This document shows positions 17,889-26,490 of a DNA stretch of 64,000 nucleotides, in pieces. This stretch comes from Roseateles sp. YR242. GTDB lineage: Bacteria; Pseudomonadota; Gammaproteobacteria; Burkholderiales; Burkholderiaceae_C. The stretch is from assembly GCF_900109745.1 (NCBI RefSeq), contig NZ_FOAV01000001.1, forward strand, positions 372,001 to 436,000, read 5' to 3'. Below the pieces are notes generated by a model, which saw nothing but the letters and a program-made list of their open reading frames with translations, made no database searches and was not told where the DNA came from. The position numbers and the translations under genes are program-made. Position 1 is the stretch's first letter; each line of letters opens with the position of its first letter.

Positions 17889-19202
17889 ATGTCCTCGGAT
17901 CCGACGCTGCCAATGGGGCAGGTTGACCTGTTCGGCCAGCCGATGGCCACGCCCGCATCGCCCGCGCGCGCTTCGGGCGCCCCCCGCGCCGCCACTGCGC
18001 CGATGGCCGGCGGCACCGCGCCGCGCCCACAGCGGCCGAAGGCGACACGGCCAGACGCCAGCGGACAGGGCTCGCTGATCACGCAGGACGATGGGCTGGC
18101 GGGCATGGTGTCGATTGCTGATGCTCATGCTGATGCTGACGCCACTGCCGACGCCCGTTCTGATCGGGATGCTGGCGACGTCACTGGCAAGCGCACCGAC
18201 CCGCAGTCCCCCCAACGCAGGCGCCGCGGCGGCGTGCAGGCCGCACCGGCCTTGGACACAGATGTGGCCCTGGCATCGGCCCTCTCCCCCCGGATCCGCA
18301 TCGGCACCTCGTCCTGGAGCTATCCAGGCTGGCAGGGGCAAGTCTGGGCGGGTGAGCATAGTGAATCCACCTTGTCCCGCCAGGGGCTGGCCGCATATGC
18401 GCAGCATCCATTGCTGCGCGCAGTGGGCATCGACCGGGGCTTTTATCAATCGCTCACAGCCAGCCAGTTTGAGCGATATGCCAACCTGGTGCCGGACGAT
18501 TTCCGTTTCACGGTAAAGGCGCCGAGTGCCGTGACCGATGCACTGGTGCGAGCGGAAGATGGCCGTGGCCGGGAGGGCAACGTCGCGTTTCTTGATCCGG
18601 CGCTGGCGTTGGGCAGCTTCGTGGAACCGGCATTCGAGGGCCTGGGCGGCAAGATCGGCGCGTTGGTGTTCCAGATCAGCCCGCTGCCACTGGACATGCT
18701 GGCCCGCATGCCGGAGCAACTGGACCGGTTGTGGGCCATGCTCAAGGCCCTGCCCGCCCCGGCTGGCCGCCCCACCGGCGCGCTGATGGCCGTGGAAGTG
18801 CGAGATGCCGAATGGCTCACGCCCGATTTTGTGGCGCTGTTGCGTGACACCGGCACGTGCTACTGCCTGGGGCTGCATCCCAAGCTGCCCCCCATCCAGG
18901 CGCAACTGCCGCTGTTGCGAGCGCTCTGGCCTGGGCCGCTGGTGGCGCGATGGAACATGCATCGGCAGCATGGCCCCTATGGCTATGAAGATGCGGAGAA
19001 GCGTTATGGCCGTTACGACCAGATGCTGGACCCGGACCCGGAGACTCGCGCCACCCTGGCCAAGGTCATGCACGCAACCGCCGAAGCGGGGCATGAGGTG
19101 CTGGTGACCATCTCCAATCACGCGGAAGGTTCAGCACCATACAGTGCACGGGCGCTGGCGCAGGCGGTCATTGAACGCGGCCTGCCGCGAGCGGAACCCT
19201 GA
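17889..19202 (+). CDS. DUF72 family protein (YecE-like) with long N-terminal extension
   Basis: 437 residues. The DUF72 TIM-barrel-like core begins near 137 with RIRIGTSSWSYPGWQG, the diagnostic entry motif. It continues through FRFTVKAPSAVTD, GALVFQISP and the C-terminal ARWNMHRQHGPYGYEDAEKR and VLVTISNHAEGSAP segments. The biochemical function of the family is not established. The first ~130 residues are Ala/Asp/Pro-rich, contain an alternating A-D run (ADAHADADATADA), and are probably disordered. The ATG at 17889 was chosen because sequence before it overlaps divergent tadA. The intergenic space to tadA is 51 bp, so both promoters must sit there or overlap the genes. Confidence 0.85.
   Translation: MSSDPTLPMGQVDLFGQPMATPASPARASGAPRAATAPMAGGTAPRPQRPKATRPDASGQGSLITQDDGLAGMVSIADAHADADATADARSDRDAGDVTGKRTDPQSPQRRRRGGVQAAPALDTDVALASALSPRIRIGTSSWSYPGWQGQVWAGEHSESTLSRQGLAAYAQHPLLRAVGIDRGFYQSLTASQFERYANLVPDDFRFTVKAPSAVTDALVRAEDGRGREGNVAFLDPALALGSFVEPAFEGLGGKIGALVFQISPLPLDMLARMPEQLDRLWAMLKALPAPAGRPTGALMAVEVRDAEWLTPDFVALLRDTGTCYCLGLHPKLPPIQAQLPLLRALWPGPLVARWNMHRQHGPYGYEDAEKRYGRYDQMLDPDPETRATLAKVMHATAEAGHEVLVTISNHAEGSAPYSARALAQAVIERGLPRAEP
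19171..19197 (+). repeat. Left copy of a 27-bp direct repeat flanking the lyase block
   Basis: Begins TTGAACGCGGCCTGCCGC, at the 3' end of the DUF72 gene (codons for the ERGLPRAE region). It matches 25221-25247 in 25 of 27 positions. The interval between the copies contains exactly the two PL11 lyases and the HupE-like gene. Confidence 0.6.
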
Positions 19203-19299
19203 CCCTCACCCCAGACCTTGCGAGCACCGCAGGGCGGCACGGCCTGTCCCTTGCGCGCGCGACCGGGCTCCCTTGCCAAGGTCACATTGATATACGAAT

Positions 19300-19327
19300 G
19301 TCTTGACGTCGTGATCGACGTCAAGAC
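19300..19327. promoter_or_regulatory. Perfect 11-bp inverted repeat upstream of the first lyase
   Basis: GTCTTGACGTC (19300-19310), spacer GTGATC, GACGTCAAGAC (19317-19327), about 100 bp before the lyase start. There is no T tract after it, so it reads better as an operator or leader structure than as a terminator for the DUF72 gene. TTGACG on the left arm could also serve as a -35 element, but no clear -10 follows. Confidence 0.45.
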
Positions 19328-19424
19328 CCGCCACCTATCGATGGCTGAAGGAACCGCCGCCTAACTCCCGCGAGCCGAGGTGGCCCTGATTCGGGATGTG
19401 GCGCAAGGTGCAAAGGAGTTCAAC

Positions 19425-21830
19425 ATGCACGTCAGGATTGCCAGGCAGCTCGCTTCGATTCTTTCCATCTCACAGGCTGTCGCACTGTCATTGCTGCTCA
19501 TGGCCTGTGGCGGTGGAAAGCCATCAGACAGCACGGTCACCGCAACGACGTCCTCCACCGCTGTGGACGCCGGCACCGCCGGCACCGCCGCCACCACGCC
19601 CAGCGCAGGAGTGGCCACCACGCTGTACGGCACAACGCCACAGGCCACCAACGCGTCCATCGCAGCGGCGGCCGAATCCATCGGACGTCCGCCGCGCGTC
19701 ATTGAGAGACTGGGGCGCGGCGTGGTCGCGGTCAGAAGCAATACCAAAAATGCCAGCATCTCCTGGCGCCTGCTCGCCCTGGACCCCACAGACGTCGCAT
19801 TCAACGTCTACCGCTCGGCCAACGGCGCAACGCCGGTGAAGCTCAACAGCGCGCCCCTGACCACCGCCACGTTCTATTCGGACGCGCCCGACTTCACCGT
19901 CGACAACGCCTATAGCGTCCGTGCCGTCATCAATGGAACGGAAGTGGAAACCAGTTCCTCATTCACGCTTACCGCCAATCATGCGGCCGAGCCGGTCGTC
20001 AGGATTCCGCTCAGCCCGGTGCCTGGGACAGGCTATTACACGAAGTACGTCTGGGTGGGGGATCTGGATGGTGATGGTGAATACGACTTCGTGATTGATC
20101 GCATCGCCCCCTATGCGGAAGACGAATATGCCACCGGACTGGGAAACCAGTATCTCGAGGCCTACAAGCGGGACGGAACACCCCTGTGGCGCATCGACAT
20201 GGGGCACCTCAGCACCTATCTCTACAACATCCACCCCAGCGCGGCAACGCTGAGCATGGGCATGTACGACGGCGTTACCGTCTATGACCTGAATGGCGAC
20301 GGCAAGGCGGAAGTGATTCTGAAGATCGCCGATGGCGTCACCTTCCCGAACGGGGACGTCTTCACGGAAGCCAATCCGGAGATGCAATACATCGCCGTCA
20401 TTGACGGCCTCTCTGGCAATCTGCTGGCCAAAGCCCCCTTCCCGACCCAGTACCTGGCCGCTGGCGGGTCGCTCGGCACCCAGCTGGGCATCGGTTATGC
20501 GAATGGCCTGACGCCCAGCATCTATTTCTGGGGAAGGAACCGCAATGCCGACAAATCGTTCAATGACGTTCTCGCGGCATGGTCCTGGTCGGGCGGGTCA
20601 ACGCTGACCGTTGACTGGGTTCGCCCGATGACGGTGAGCCATGTCGCCTCGCATCAGATGCGAATCATCGACGTCGATGGGGATGGCCGCGACGAAGTGG
20701 CGACCGGCAACTTCATGCTCAACAGCGATGGCTCCGTCCGCTACACCATGCCCACTGTCGGCCACGGTGACCGCTTCTATATCGGAAAGTTCTCCGCCAC
20801 CAGCACCGGCATGGACGGCTACGGCATCCAGCAAGACAACCCCAGCGGCCTTCTGGAATACGCCTATGATGCGACCACGGGCTCGATCCTGTGGTCACAC
20901 AGCACCACCCCGGGCACCCTGGTCGATGTGGGACGCGGTTTGGTGGGCGACATCGACGCGCGGTTCCCCGGCTACGAGGCCTGGTCATTTTCAGGGATCT
21001 ACAACGCGCCCACCGGCGCGCGCACGGAACCGTCCGATCTCGCACTGTGGCCCGCACAGATCCTCTGGTGGGACGGCGATGTCATGAACGAAGGCTTGAA
21101 CGAAACCAAGATCGAGAAATGGAATCCGCTCTCGCCCACGGCGACCGGTTCGGCGCCCAGAGTGACCACCCTCAGCAAATGGGGCGCGACACTCAATGGC
21201 ACCAACCCCATGTTCATGGGCGACATCCTCGGCGACTGGCGCACCGAGGTGGTCACCTTCAACAGCAGCTTCACCGAGCTGCAGATCTACACCACCAACA
21301 TTTCGACCGACAAGCGCTTCTACGCCATGGCGCAGAACCCCGCGTATCGCAATCACATGACGATCAAGGGTTACCTGCAGTCCCCATTGCCGGACTATTA
21401 CTTTGGCGACGGCATGGGCGCTGTGTCCGCCCCCAATGTCCGCTACCCCGGCAGTGGCCGCATGGCGGCAGAAACTGCCGTGCTGGCCGGCGGTGCGGCG
21501 GTGGCCCATGACAGGAGCGGCTACACGGGCACCGGCTTCGTGACCTTCCCGGTCACAGGCGGCAGCGCGACGTTTCAATACCTCGACGGAGGCGCCGGAG
21601 GAACCAGGACGATCGCCATTCGCTATGCCAACGGGGCGGCGGGGGCCCGCGCCGGACTGCTCAAGGTCAATGGCGTGGACCAGGCCATCAGCTTCCCGAG
21701 TACCGGCGGATGGACCCATTGGCAGACCCTTTCCGTCGCAGTGCCTCTCAACGCGGGGCTGACCAACACGCTGGCCATCGCTTCCAACGGCCAGGATCTG
21801 GCCAATATCGACGAAATTACCGTGCCATGA
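19425..21830 (+). CDS. PL11-type rhamnogalacturonan lyase lipoprotein with C-terminal carbohydrate-binding domain
   Basis: 801 residues from the ATG at 19425 (AAAGGAG seven bases upstream). Signal peptide with lipobox LLLMACGGG. A Ser/Thr/Ala-rich linker is followed by the PL11 N-terminal beta-sandwich (LGRGVVAVRSNTKNASISWR) and the eight-bladed propeller with Ca-binding DxDGDG repeats (WVGDLDGDGEYDFVIDR, IIDVDGDGRDEVATGN). Core motifs YLEAYKRDGTPLWRIDMG and HGDRFYIGKF recur in both lyases. PL11 enzymes (YesW/YesX) cleave the rhamnogalacturonan I backbone by beta-elimination. A ~120-residue C-terminal module (about 680-801, GGSATFQYLDGGAGGTRTIA) resembles a CBM35/CBM6 jelly roll and is absent from the second copy. 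Confidence 0.9.
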   Translation: MHVRIARQLASILSISQAVALSLLLMACGGGKPSDSTVTATTSSTAVDAGTAGTAATTPSAGVATTLYGTTPQATNASIAAAAESIGRPPRVIERLGRGVVAVRSNTKNASISWRLLALDPTDVAFNVYRSANGATPVKLNSAPLTTATFYSDAPDFTVDNAYSVRAVINGTEVETSSSFTLTANHAAEPVVRIPLSPVPGTGYYTKYVWVGDLDGDGEYDFVIDRIAPYAEDEYATGLGNQYLEAYKRDGTPLWRIDMGHLSTYLYNIHPSAATLSMGMYDGVTVYDLNGDGKAEVILKIADGVTFPNGDVFTEANPEMQYIAVIDGLSGNLLAKAPFPTQYLAAGGSLGTQLGIGYANGLTPSIYFWGRNRNADKSFNDVLAAWSWSGGSTLTVDWVRPMTVSHVASHQMRIIDVDGDGRDEVATGNFMLNSDGSVRYTMPTVGHGDRFYIGKFSATSTGMDGYGIQQDNPSGLLEYAYDATTGSILWSHSTTPGTLVDVGRGLVGDIDARFPGYEAWSFSGIYNAPTGARTEPSDLALWPAQILWWDGDVMNEGLNETKIEKWNPLSPTATGSAPRVTTLSKWGATLNGTNPMFMGDILGDWRTEVVTFNSSFTELQIYTTNISTDKRFYAMAQNPAYRNHMTIKGYLQSPLPDYYFGDGMGAVSAPNVRYPGSGRMAAETAVLAGGAAVAHDRSGYTGTGFVTFPVTGGSATFQYLDGGAGGTRTIAIRYANGAAGARAGLLKVNGVDQAISFPSTGGWTHWQTLSVAVPLNAGLTNTLAIASNGQDLANIDEITVP

Positions 21831-21960
21831 AGCAGAGGTTCCCTAGCCTTCAGAGCTGACGTGTGAAACGGTGAGGAAACGCCTCTGAACGACAGTCGCG
21901 TCCATCGCAGGGCCATACCGGCGTCTGGCGATGGCACGCGCTTTCGGACACAGGCCTTCC

Positions 21961-24012
21961 ATGACAGAAAAATCACGCAGCTCCGCGCCGAGCACTTCCA
22001 TTCCCGCAGCCGGATATCGCCGAACCACGTTCGTGATGGCCGCCTCGGCCTTGCTCTCGCTGGCACTACTCGGCTGTCACGGAGACAAGGACGGGGAAAC
22101 GTCCACGGACTCCGGCACCACTGCACCGTCCACGCCGGCCTCCGACGCATCGTCCACCACGCCCACTACCCCCACCACGCCGACGGACCCGACCACCACG
22201 CCAGTCACCACGCCGGTGGCCAGCACCGGCCGGCAGATGGAAAAGCTCGGCCGGGGTGTGGTGGCGGTCCGCACGGGCACCAAGACCGCACTGGTGACCT
22301 GGCGGCTGCTGGGCCTGGACCCGAGCGGCATCGCGTTCAATGTCTACCGATCCGCCGCAGGCGCGGCGGCGGTGAAGTTGAACGATGCGCCGATCACGAG
22401 CAGCACAAATTTCCAGGACACCACCCTTGATGGCACGGTGGCCAATGCCTACAGCGTTCGCCCGGTGATCGACGGGGTGGAGCAGACCGCGAGCGCGGCC
22501 TTCACCATGGCAGCCGGCACCGAGACCGGGCCGGTCATCCGTATTCCGATCAGCGACCCCTTGGCCGGCTACACCACCAAATATCTCTGGGTGGGAGATC
22601 TGGACGGCGACGGGGAATACGATTTCGTGATCGATCGCCACTCGCCTTACTCGACCACCGAATATGCGACCGGCACCGGCCACCAGTTCCTGGAGGCCTA
22701 CAAGCGCGACGGCACCCGCCTGTGGCAGATCGACATGGGGCCGCTCAGTACCTACCTCTACAACATCCATCCGAGTGCGGCGACGCTCGGCGTCGGCATG
22801 TATGACGGCGTGACCGTTTATGACCTGGACGGCGATGGCAAGGCGGAAGTGATTCTGAAGATCGCCGACGGCGTGAAATTCCCCGACGGCACGACCTTCA
22901 CCGAATCCAATTCCCACCTGCAATACCTCGCCGTGCTGGACGGGATGACCGGCAACATCCGGGCCAAATCGCCAGTGCCGACGGACTTCCTGGAAGCCGG
23001 TGGTGAACTCGGCACTCAACTGGGCATCGGCTATGCCAATGGCAAGACGCCGAGCATCTACTTCTGGGGCCGCAATCGGAACTCGGATTACTACAAGACC
23101 TTCAATGACGTCTTTGCCTCCTTTGCCTGGGACGGCGTCAGCACCACGCTGACCACCAATTGGACGCGGACCTTCCCCGGCGCCAAGAAGGAAGGCATGG
23201 AGGCCTCGCACCAGATGCGCATCATTGACGTGGACGGCGACGGCAAGGACGAAATCGCCACCGGCAACATGATGCTCAACAGCGACGGGACCCTGCGCTA
23301 CATCCTGGCCGGCGTGGGCCATGGCGACCGCTTCTACATCGGCAAGTTCGAGAAGGACACGGATGGCATGCAGGGCTACGGCATTCAGCAGGACAACCCA
23401 AGCGGCTTGCTGGAGTACTACTACAACGCCAGCACCGGCGAGATCAAGTGGACGCACAGCGTCACCGATGGCAGCCTGGTGGACGTGGGACGAGGACTGG
23501 TTGGTGACATTGACCCCAACTACCCCGGCTATGAAGTCTGGTCGTTCTCAGGGCTCTATAACGGCGCAACGAACACGCTCACCACATCGGCAGGCGCCTT
23601 CTATCCGGCCCAGATCATCTGGTGGGACGCGGACGTGCTGAGCGAGGGGCTCAACGAATGGAAGATCGAAAAGTGGAATCCCGCTTCACCGACCGCCACC
23701 AATGCTGCGCCGCGTCTGGCCACACTCTCCAAGTACGACGCCTACTTTGACGGCACCAACCCGGCCTTCATCGGAGACATCCTTGGTGACTGGCGCACCG
23801 AGGTGGTGACGATGAACACCGCGCAAAACCAGATCCTGATCTTCACGACGAATGTGCTCACCGATCAGCGCTTCTACACCATGGCGCATAACCCGGCCTA
23901 TCGGGCACACATGACGATCAAGGGCTACATGCAGTCGCCCACGCTGGACTATTACTTCGGCAATGGCATGGCCGCCCCGGCTGCGCCTTCGATTCACTAC
24001 GCCGGCGACTGA
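21961..24012 (+). CDS. Second PL11-type rhamnogalacturonan lyase, lipoprotein
   Basis: 683 residues from the ATG at 21961; an in-frame ATG lies 10 codons upstream and neither has a strong ribosome site. The export signal has a twin-arginine-like YRRTTFVMAASALLSLALLG start and a lipobox ending in LLGC. A Thr/Pro-rich linker (about 45-75) precedes the PL11 fold: LGRGVVAVRTGTKTALVTWR, WVGDLDGDGEYDFVIDR, YLEAYKRDGTRLWQIDMG, IIDVDGDGKDEIATGN, HGDRFYIGKF. The catalytic domain is clearly paralogous to the preceding gene, a tandem duplication, and ends after SIHYAGD with no carbohydrate-binding module. The gap to the first lyase is 130 bp, so an operon is likely. Confidence 0.9.
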   Translation: MTEKSRSSAPSTSIPAAGYRRTTFVMAASALLSLALLGCHGDKDGETSTDSGTTAPSTPASDASSTTPTTPTTPTDPTTTPVTTPVASTGRQMEKLGRGVVAVRTGTKTALVTWRLLGLDPSGIAFNVYRSAAGAAAVKLNDAPITSSTNFQDTTLDGTVANAYSVRPVIDGVEQTASAAFTMAAGTETGPVIRIPISDPLAGYTTKYLWVGDLDGDGEYDFVIDRHSPYSTTEYATGTGHQFLEAYKRDGTRLWQIDMGPLSTYLYNIHPSAATLGVGMYDGVTVYDLDGDGKAEVILKIADGVKFPDGTTFTESNSHLQYLAVLDGMTGNIRAKSPVPTDFLEAGGELGTQLGIGYANGKTPSIYFWGRNRNSDYYKTFNDVFASFAWDGVSTTLTTNWTRTFPGAKKEGMEASHQMRIIDVDGDGKDEIATGNMMLNSDGTLRYILAGVGHGDRFYIGKFEKDTDGMQGYGIQQDNPSGLLEYYYNASTGEIKWTHSVTDGSLVDVGRGLVGDIDPNYPGYEVWSFSGLYNGATNTLTTSAGAFYPAQIIWWDADVLSEGLNEWKIEKWNPASPTATNAAPRLATLSKYDAYFDGTNPAFIGDILGDWRTEVVTMNTAQNQILIFTTNVLTDQRFYTMAHNPAYRAHMTIKGYMQSPTLDYYFGNGMAAPAAPSIHYAGD

Positions 24013-24035
24013 TCCGTCCAGAGGGGACGCTGCAC

Positions 24036-25205
24036 ATGGCCCTTCCCATTGCCCAGCTTCTGGCCTGGCTGCTGTCCGCCTCCGGAATTGCGCCGGTACG
24101 CACAAGCGCCAGCCGGCTGCTACGGAGTCTGGTTGCGACTGTCACGCTGATAGCGGCCGGCCACGCCGCCGCACACGATCCGTTTGACGGCGGCACGCAG
24201 GTCATGCTGTTTGAGGACCGCATCGAATCCACCGTCACGCTCGGCACCGATGCGGCGCGCGCGGTTCTGGAGGCGCTGCCACTGAGCACTGGCGAAGTGG
24301 TCGCCCTGACGCGCCCGCCCCGCGAGCGCGTGTTCCATGAACTGCCCGTGGCATTGGCCGACAAATTGATCCAGCTGCGCATTGGCGGAGATCCTTTGAA
24401 GGTCAGCCGCTTCGCTGTACTGGGTGGCGATGAGGAGATCGTGTTCCTGGTCGTCAACACGCGCCCCGGAACATCGGCCACCAGGCTGACGGTGCAGGCC
24501 GCCTACTTTGCGATCGTGGGCCCTATGCGTCCCGGACCGGTGCTAGTGGCCGATGGCACGACGCGCAGGGCCATATCCACGGCCCTGGTGTCTACCGAGC
24601 GGCCGGCGGCTGAGGTACCCACAGTGCCGGGGGCCAAGGAGACCGCGTCCCACAGCCAGTCATTCGTGGACTTCCTGCAGCTCGGCCTGGAGCACGTCTT
24701 GTCGGGCACAGACCACTTGCTGTTCCTTGGCGCGCTTCTGTTGGGGACTCGACGCTTGAAGTCGATGCTGGTGGTGATCAGCGCCTTCACCCTGGCCCAT
24801 TCCATCACGCTGGCGATGGCCGCCCTGGGGCTGGTGAACCTGCCGGCACGGATCGTGGAGCCGCTGATTGCGGCATCGATCGTCATCGTGTGCCTGGAAA
24901 ACATGTTCTTCCGCGGCAGGACAAACCTCAGGTACGCACTGACATTCACCTTGGGGCTGATTCACGGCCTGGGTTTTGCGGACGCCTTGAAAGAAGCGGT
25001 GGCCGGTGCTTCAGGAGCGGCATTGGGTGTGCCGATCCTGGCATTCAACCTGGGCATCGAAGGTGGGCAACTGATGGTGGCAGCTGTCGCCGTCCCTTTG
25101 CTGCTGCTGTCAAGACGCCACCCCGTCTGGGATCGACGGCTGACCCTGCTGCTCTCAGGCGTCATCACCTTGATCGCGCTGGTCTGGGTCTGGCAGCGGC
25201 TTTGA
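24036..25205 (+). CDS. HupE/UreJ-2 family membrane protein
   Basis: 389 residues. Signal-like helix near 25-45, then a periplasmic domain (about 47-205: VMLFEDRIESTVTLG, VVNTRPGTSATRLTVQA). The C-terminal half has six helices with the HupE/UreJ motifs FLQLGLEHVLSGTDHLLFLG, FTLAHSITLA, LGLIHGLGFADAL and NLGIEGGQL, carrying conserved His and Asp in membrane segments that suggest metal (Ni/Co) or proton binding. Family members are proposed metal permeases. It starts 24 bp after the second lyase, so it is probably co-transcribed, although its link to pectin breakdown is not obvious. Confidence 0.85.
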   Translation: MALPIAQLLAWLLSASGIAPVRTSASRLLRSLVATVTLIAAGHAAAHDPFDGGTQVMLFEDRIESTVTLGTDAARAVLEALPLSTGEVVALTRPPRERVFHELPVALADKLIQLRIGGDPLKVSRFAVLGGDEEIVFLVVNTRPGTSATRLTVQAAYFAIVGPMRPGPVLVADGTTRRAISTALVSTERPAAEVPTVPGAKETASHSQSFVDFLQLGLEHVLSGTDHLLFLGALLLGTRRLKSMLVVISAFTLAHSITLAMAALGLVNLPARIVEPLIAASIVIVCLENMFFRGRTNLRYALTFTLGLIHGLGFADALKEAVAGASGAALGVPILAFNLGIEGGQLMVAAVAVPLLLLSRRHPVWDRRLTLLLSGVITLIALVWVWQRL

Positions 25206-25220
25206 GAAATTCACGCCTCC

Positions 25221-25247
25221 TTGAACGCGGCCTGCCGCAAGCGGGAC
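25221..25247 (+). repeat. Right copy of the 27-bp direct repeat
   Basis: Matches 19171-19197 at 25 of 27 bases (first 18 identical), 15 bp after the HupE stop codon and outside any gene. It may be a remnant of a DUF72-type 3' end carried or duplicated when the lyase block entered. Confidence 0.6.
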
Positions 25248-25313
25248 AGTGAATGCCGGCTCAACCGTTGCAAGCATCAGGCGCTTGGCCGCGAGGGGCT
25301 GTGCAGAGCATCC

Positions 25314-25676
25314 CTAGCCCTGAACCGTCATGGTCAAGTCTCCTTGCTTAGGATCGACGGCGAACTCCATCAAGCCCCAGGGAAACCGTGCCACTGCCAC
25401 AGGTCTGTTCTGCATCTCCGGCAGAACCCCCGTCCTCTTCGCAAAGCGCTTCACCATTCGACTGGTCAAGATGGAGTCGGGAAACTCCTCCTCATCGAAG
25501 AGCACAGCAGCCACAACTCCTTTTCCCTCCGCTTCCCCGATCACCAAGCGGCCAGTCAGGTCCAGGTAGCGCACCGGTTGACCCGACTGCAGCACAGGTG
25601 CTGGTTCGCCCGCCGTCCAGACGACCTTCCCATCCACCAACACGCGGCCGGTCAACACATCAATTTCAAGGTTCAC
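25314..25676 (-). CDS. Probable immunity protein for the orphan Rhs toxin tip
   Basis: 120 residues from a GTG at 25676 with GAGG nine bases upstream. No export signal; a compact, acidic, beta-rich protein (MNLEIDVLTGRVLVDGKVVW, VRYLDLTGRLVIGEAEGKGV). I do not recognise a family. It sits 100 bp downstream of the displaced toxin tip and in the same direction, the position expected of that tip's own immunity gene. The role is inferred from position only. Confidence 0.55.
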   Translation of the reverse strand: MNLEIDVLTGRVLVDGKVVWTAGEPAPVLQSGQPVRYLDLTGRLVIGEAEGKGVVAAVLFDEEEFPDSILTSRMVKRFAKRTGVLPEMQNRPVAVARFPWGLMEFAVDPKQGDLTMTVQG

Positions 25677-25776
25677 TGTTTCGCCTCTGACACCTGCCGA
25701 ACTTGATGTGATTCTTGCCCCGGCGCGTCCGGACGCGGGTTCATACGGGTTGGCGGGATTGTTCTGGTACGACTAA

Positions 25777-26055
25777 TCAGGAATTCCGATATTCAGAAGT
25801 CCCAGGATCAAGCGCAAGTGATATCAGTTTCTGGAAGTTTTGACGCGGTGGTTGCGTCCAATTTCCTGTGTGTGCAACTTGCAGTGCATCGTTGTAGTCA
25901 CGGGCTGATTTTGCGCGGAGCACCTCTACACCTTTCACGAAATAGTTCCCGGTCGCCGGGCCGTGCGGATACAGCGTGTACAACACCGTGCCCTTCTTCA
26001 CGACCACGTTGGTATAGCTGTCCTTGCCGAAATACGGATCGCTACCTTGCCAAAC
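25777..26055 (-). pseudogene. Orphan (displaced) Rhs C-terminal toxin fragment
   Basis: An open frame with no start codon of its own begins at GTT directly after the stop of the immunity gene at 26056. It reads VWQGSDPYFGKDSYTNVVVK and continues KGTVLYTLYPHGPATGNYFV. This aligns with the Rhs effector's own toxin region (AWQGVSPKNP..., ENVVLKKGTILYSLYPGG). It ends at 25777 after about 90 residues and lacks the QYYV-containing tail of the intact toxin, so it is truncated or has a different ending. Orphan tips like this are silent reserves that can replace the expressed tip by recombination through the shared WQG/KKGT segment. Confidence 0.8.
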
Positions 26056-26481
26056 TTATGCCATCAGCATATGTTCCTGCCCATCCACGATCTGACTGAT
26101 ATTCTCCCGCCATTGATGCGGATCATTAACTACCTGCAGGGCGACCTCCGGAGGCAGCTTTTGTCCCTCCACACCGAAGCGATCTCGAAAGTTAGCCACG
26201 ATCGAGTTTGGAGCCGGCCACCCTGATTGGCCAATTCCTGTCAGCAGGTTGCCTTGATCCAACTGATCCAACAGGACATGTCTTAACGCATCAGGTAAGC
26301 GCAGCACCATCGCAACCCAGTCGTCAGCGGAACCGAGCTGTGACGTCCGGCCTCGAATCTGTTGCGCCATGTCCGCAGCGGCGGCAGCAGCATCGCCGGC
26401 GGACAAGGCCAGCGCGCCGGAGTAGTCATACTGTATGCCACCAGTCCCCTTGGTACGTTTCCATGAATTTTTTCCGCTCAT
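26056..26481 (-). CDS. Probable immunity protein of the expressed Rhs toxin
   Basis: 141 residues, starting 9 bp after the rhs stop in the same direction. It has no signal peptide or membrane helix, so it should be cytosolic. The N-terminus is Lys/Gly-rich, followed by helices (ALSAGDAAAAAADMAQQIRG, DDWVAMVLRLPDALRHVLLD) and a C-terminal IVDGQEHMLMA. I do not recognise a named domain. Tight linkage to the variable toxin end, small size and local lower GC are the usual signs of a polymorphic-toxin immunity gene. Confidence 0.7.
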   Translation of the reverse strand: MSGKNSWKRTKGTGGIQYDYSGALALSAGDAAAAAADMAQQIRGRTSQLGSADDWVAMVLRLPDALRHVLLDQLDQGNLLTGIGQSGWPAPNSIVANFRDRFGVEGQKLPPEVALQVVNDPHQWRENISQIVDGQEHMLMA

Positions 26482-26490
26482 TTGTTTCCT

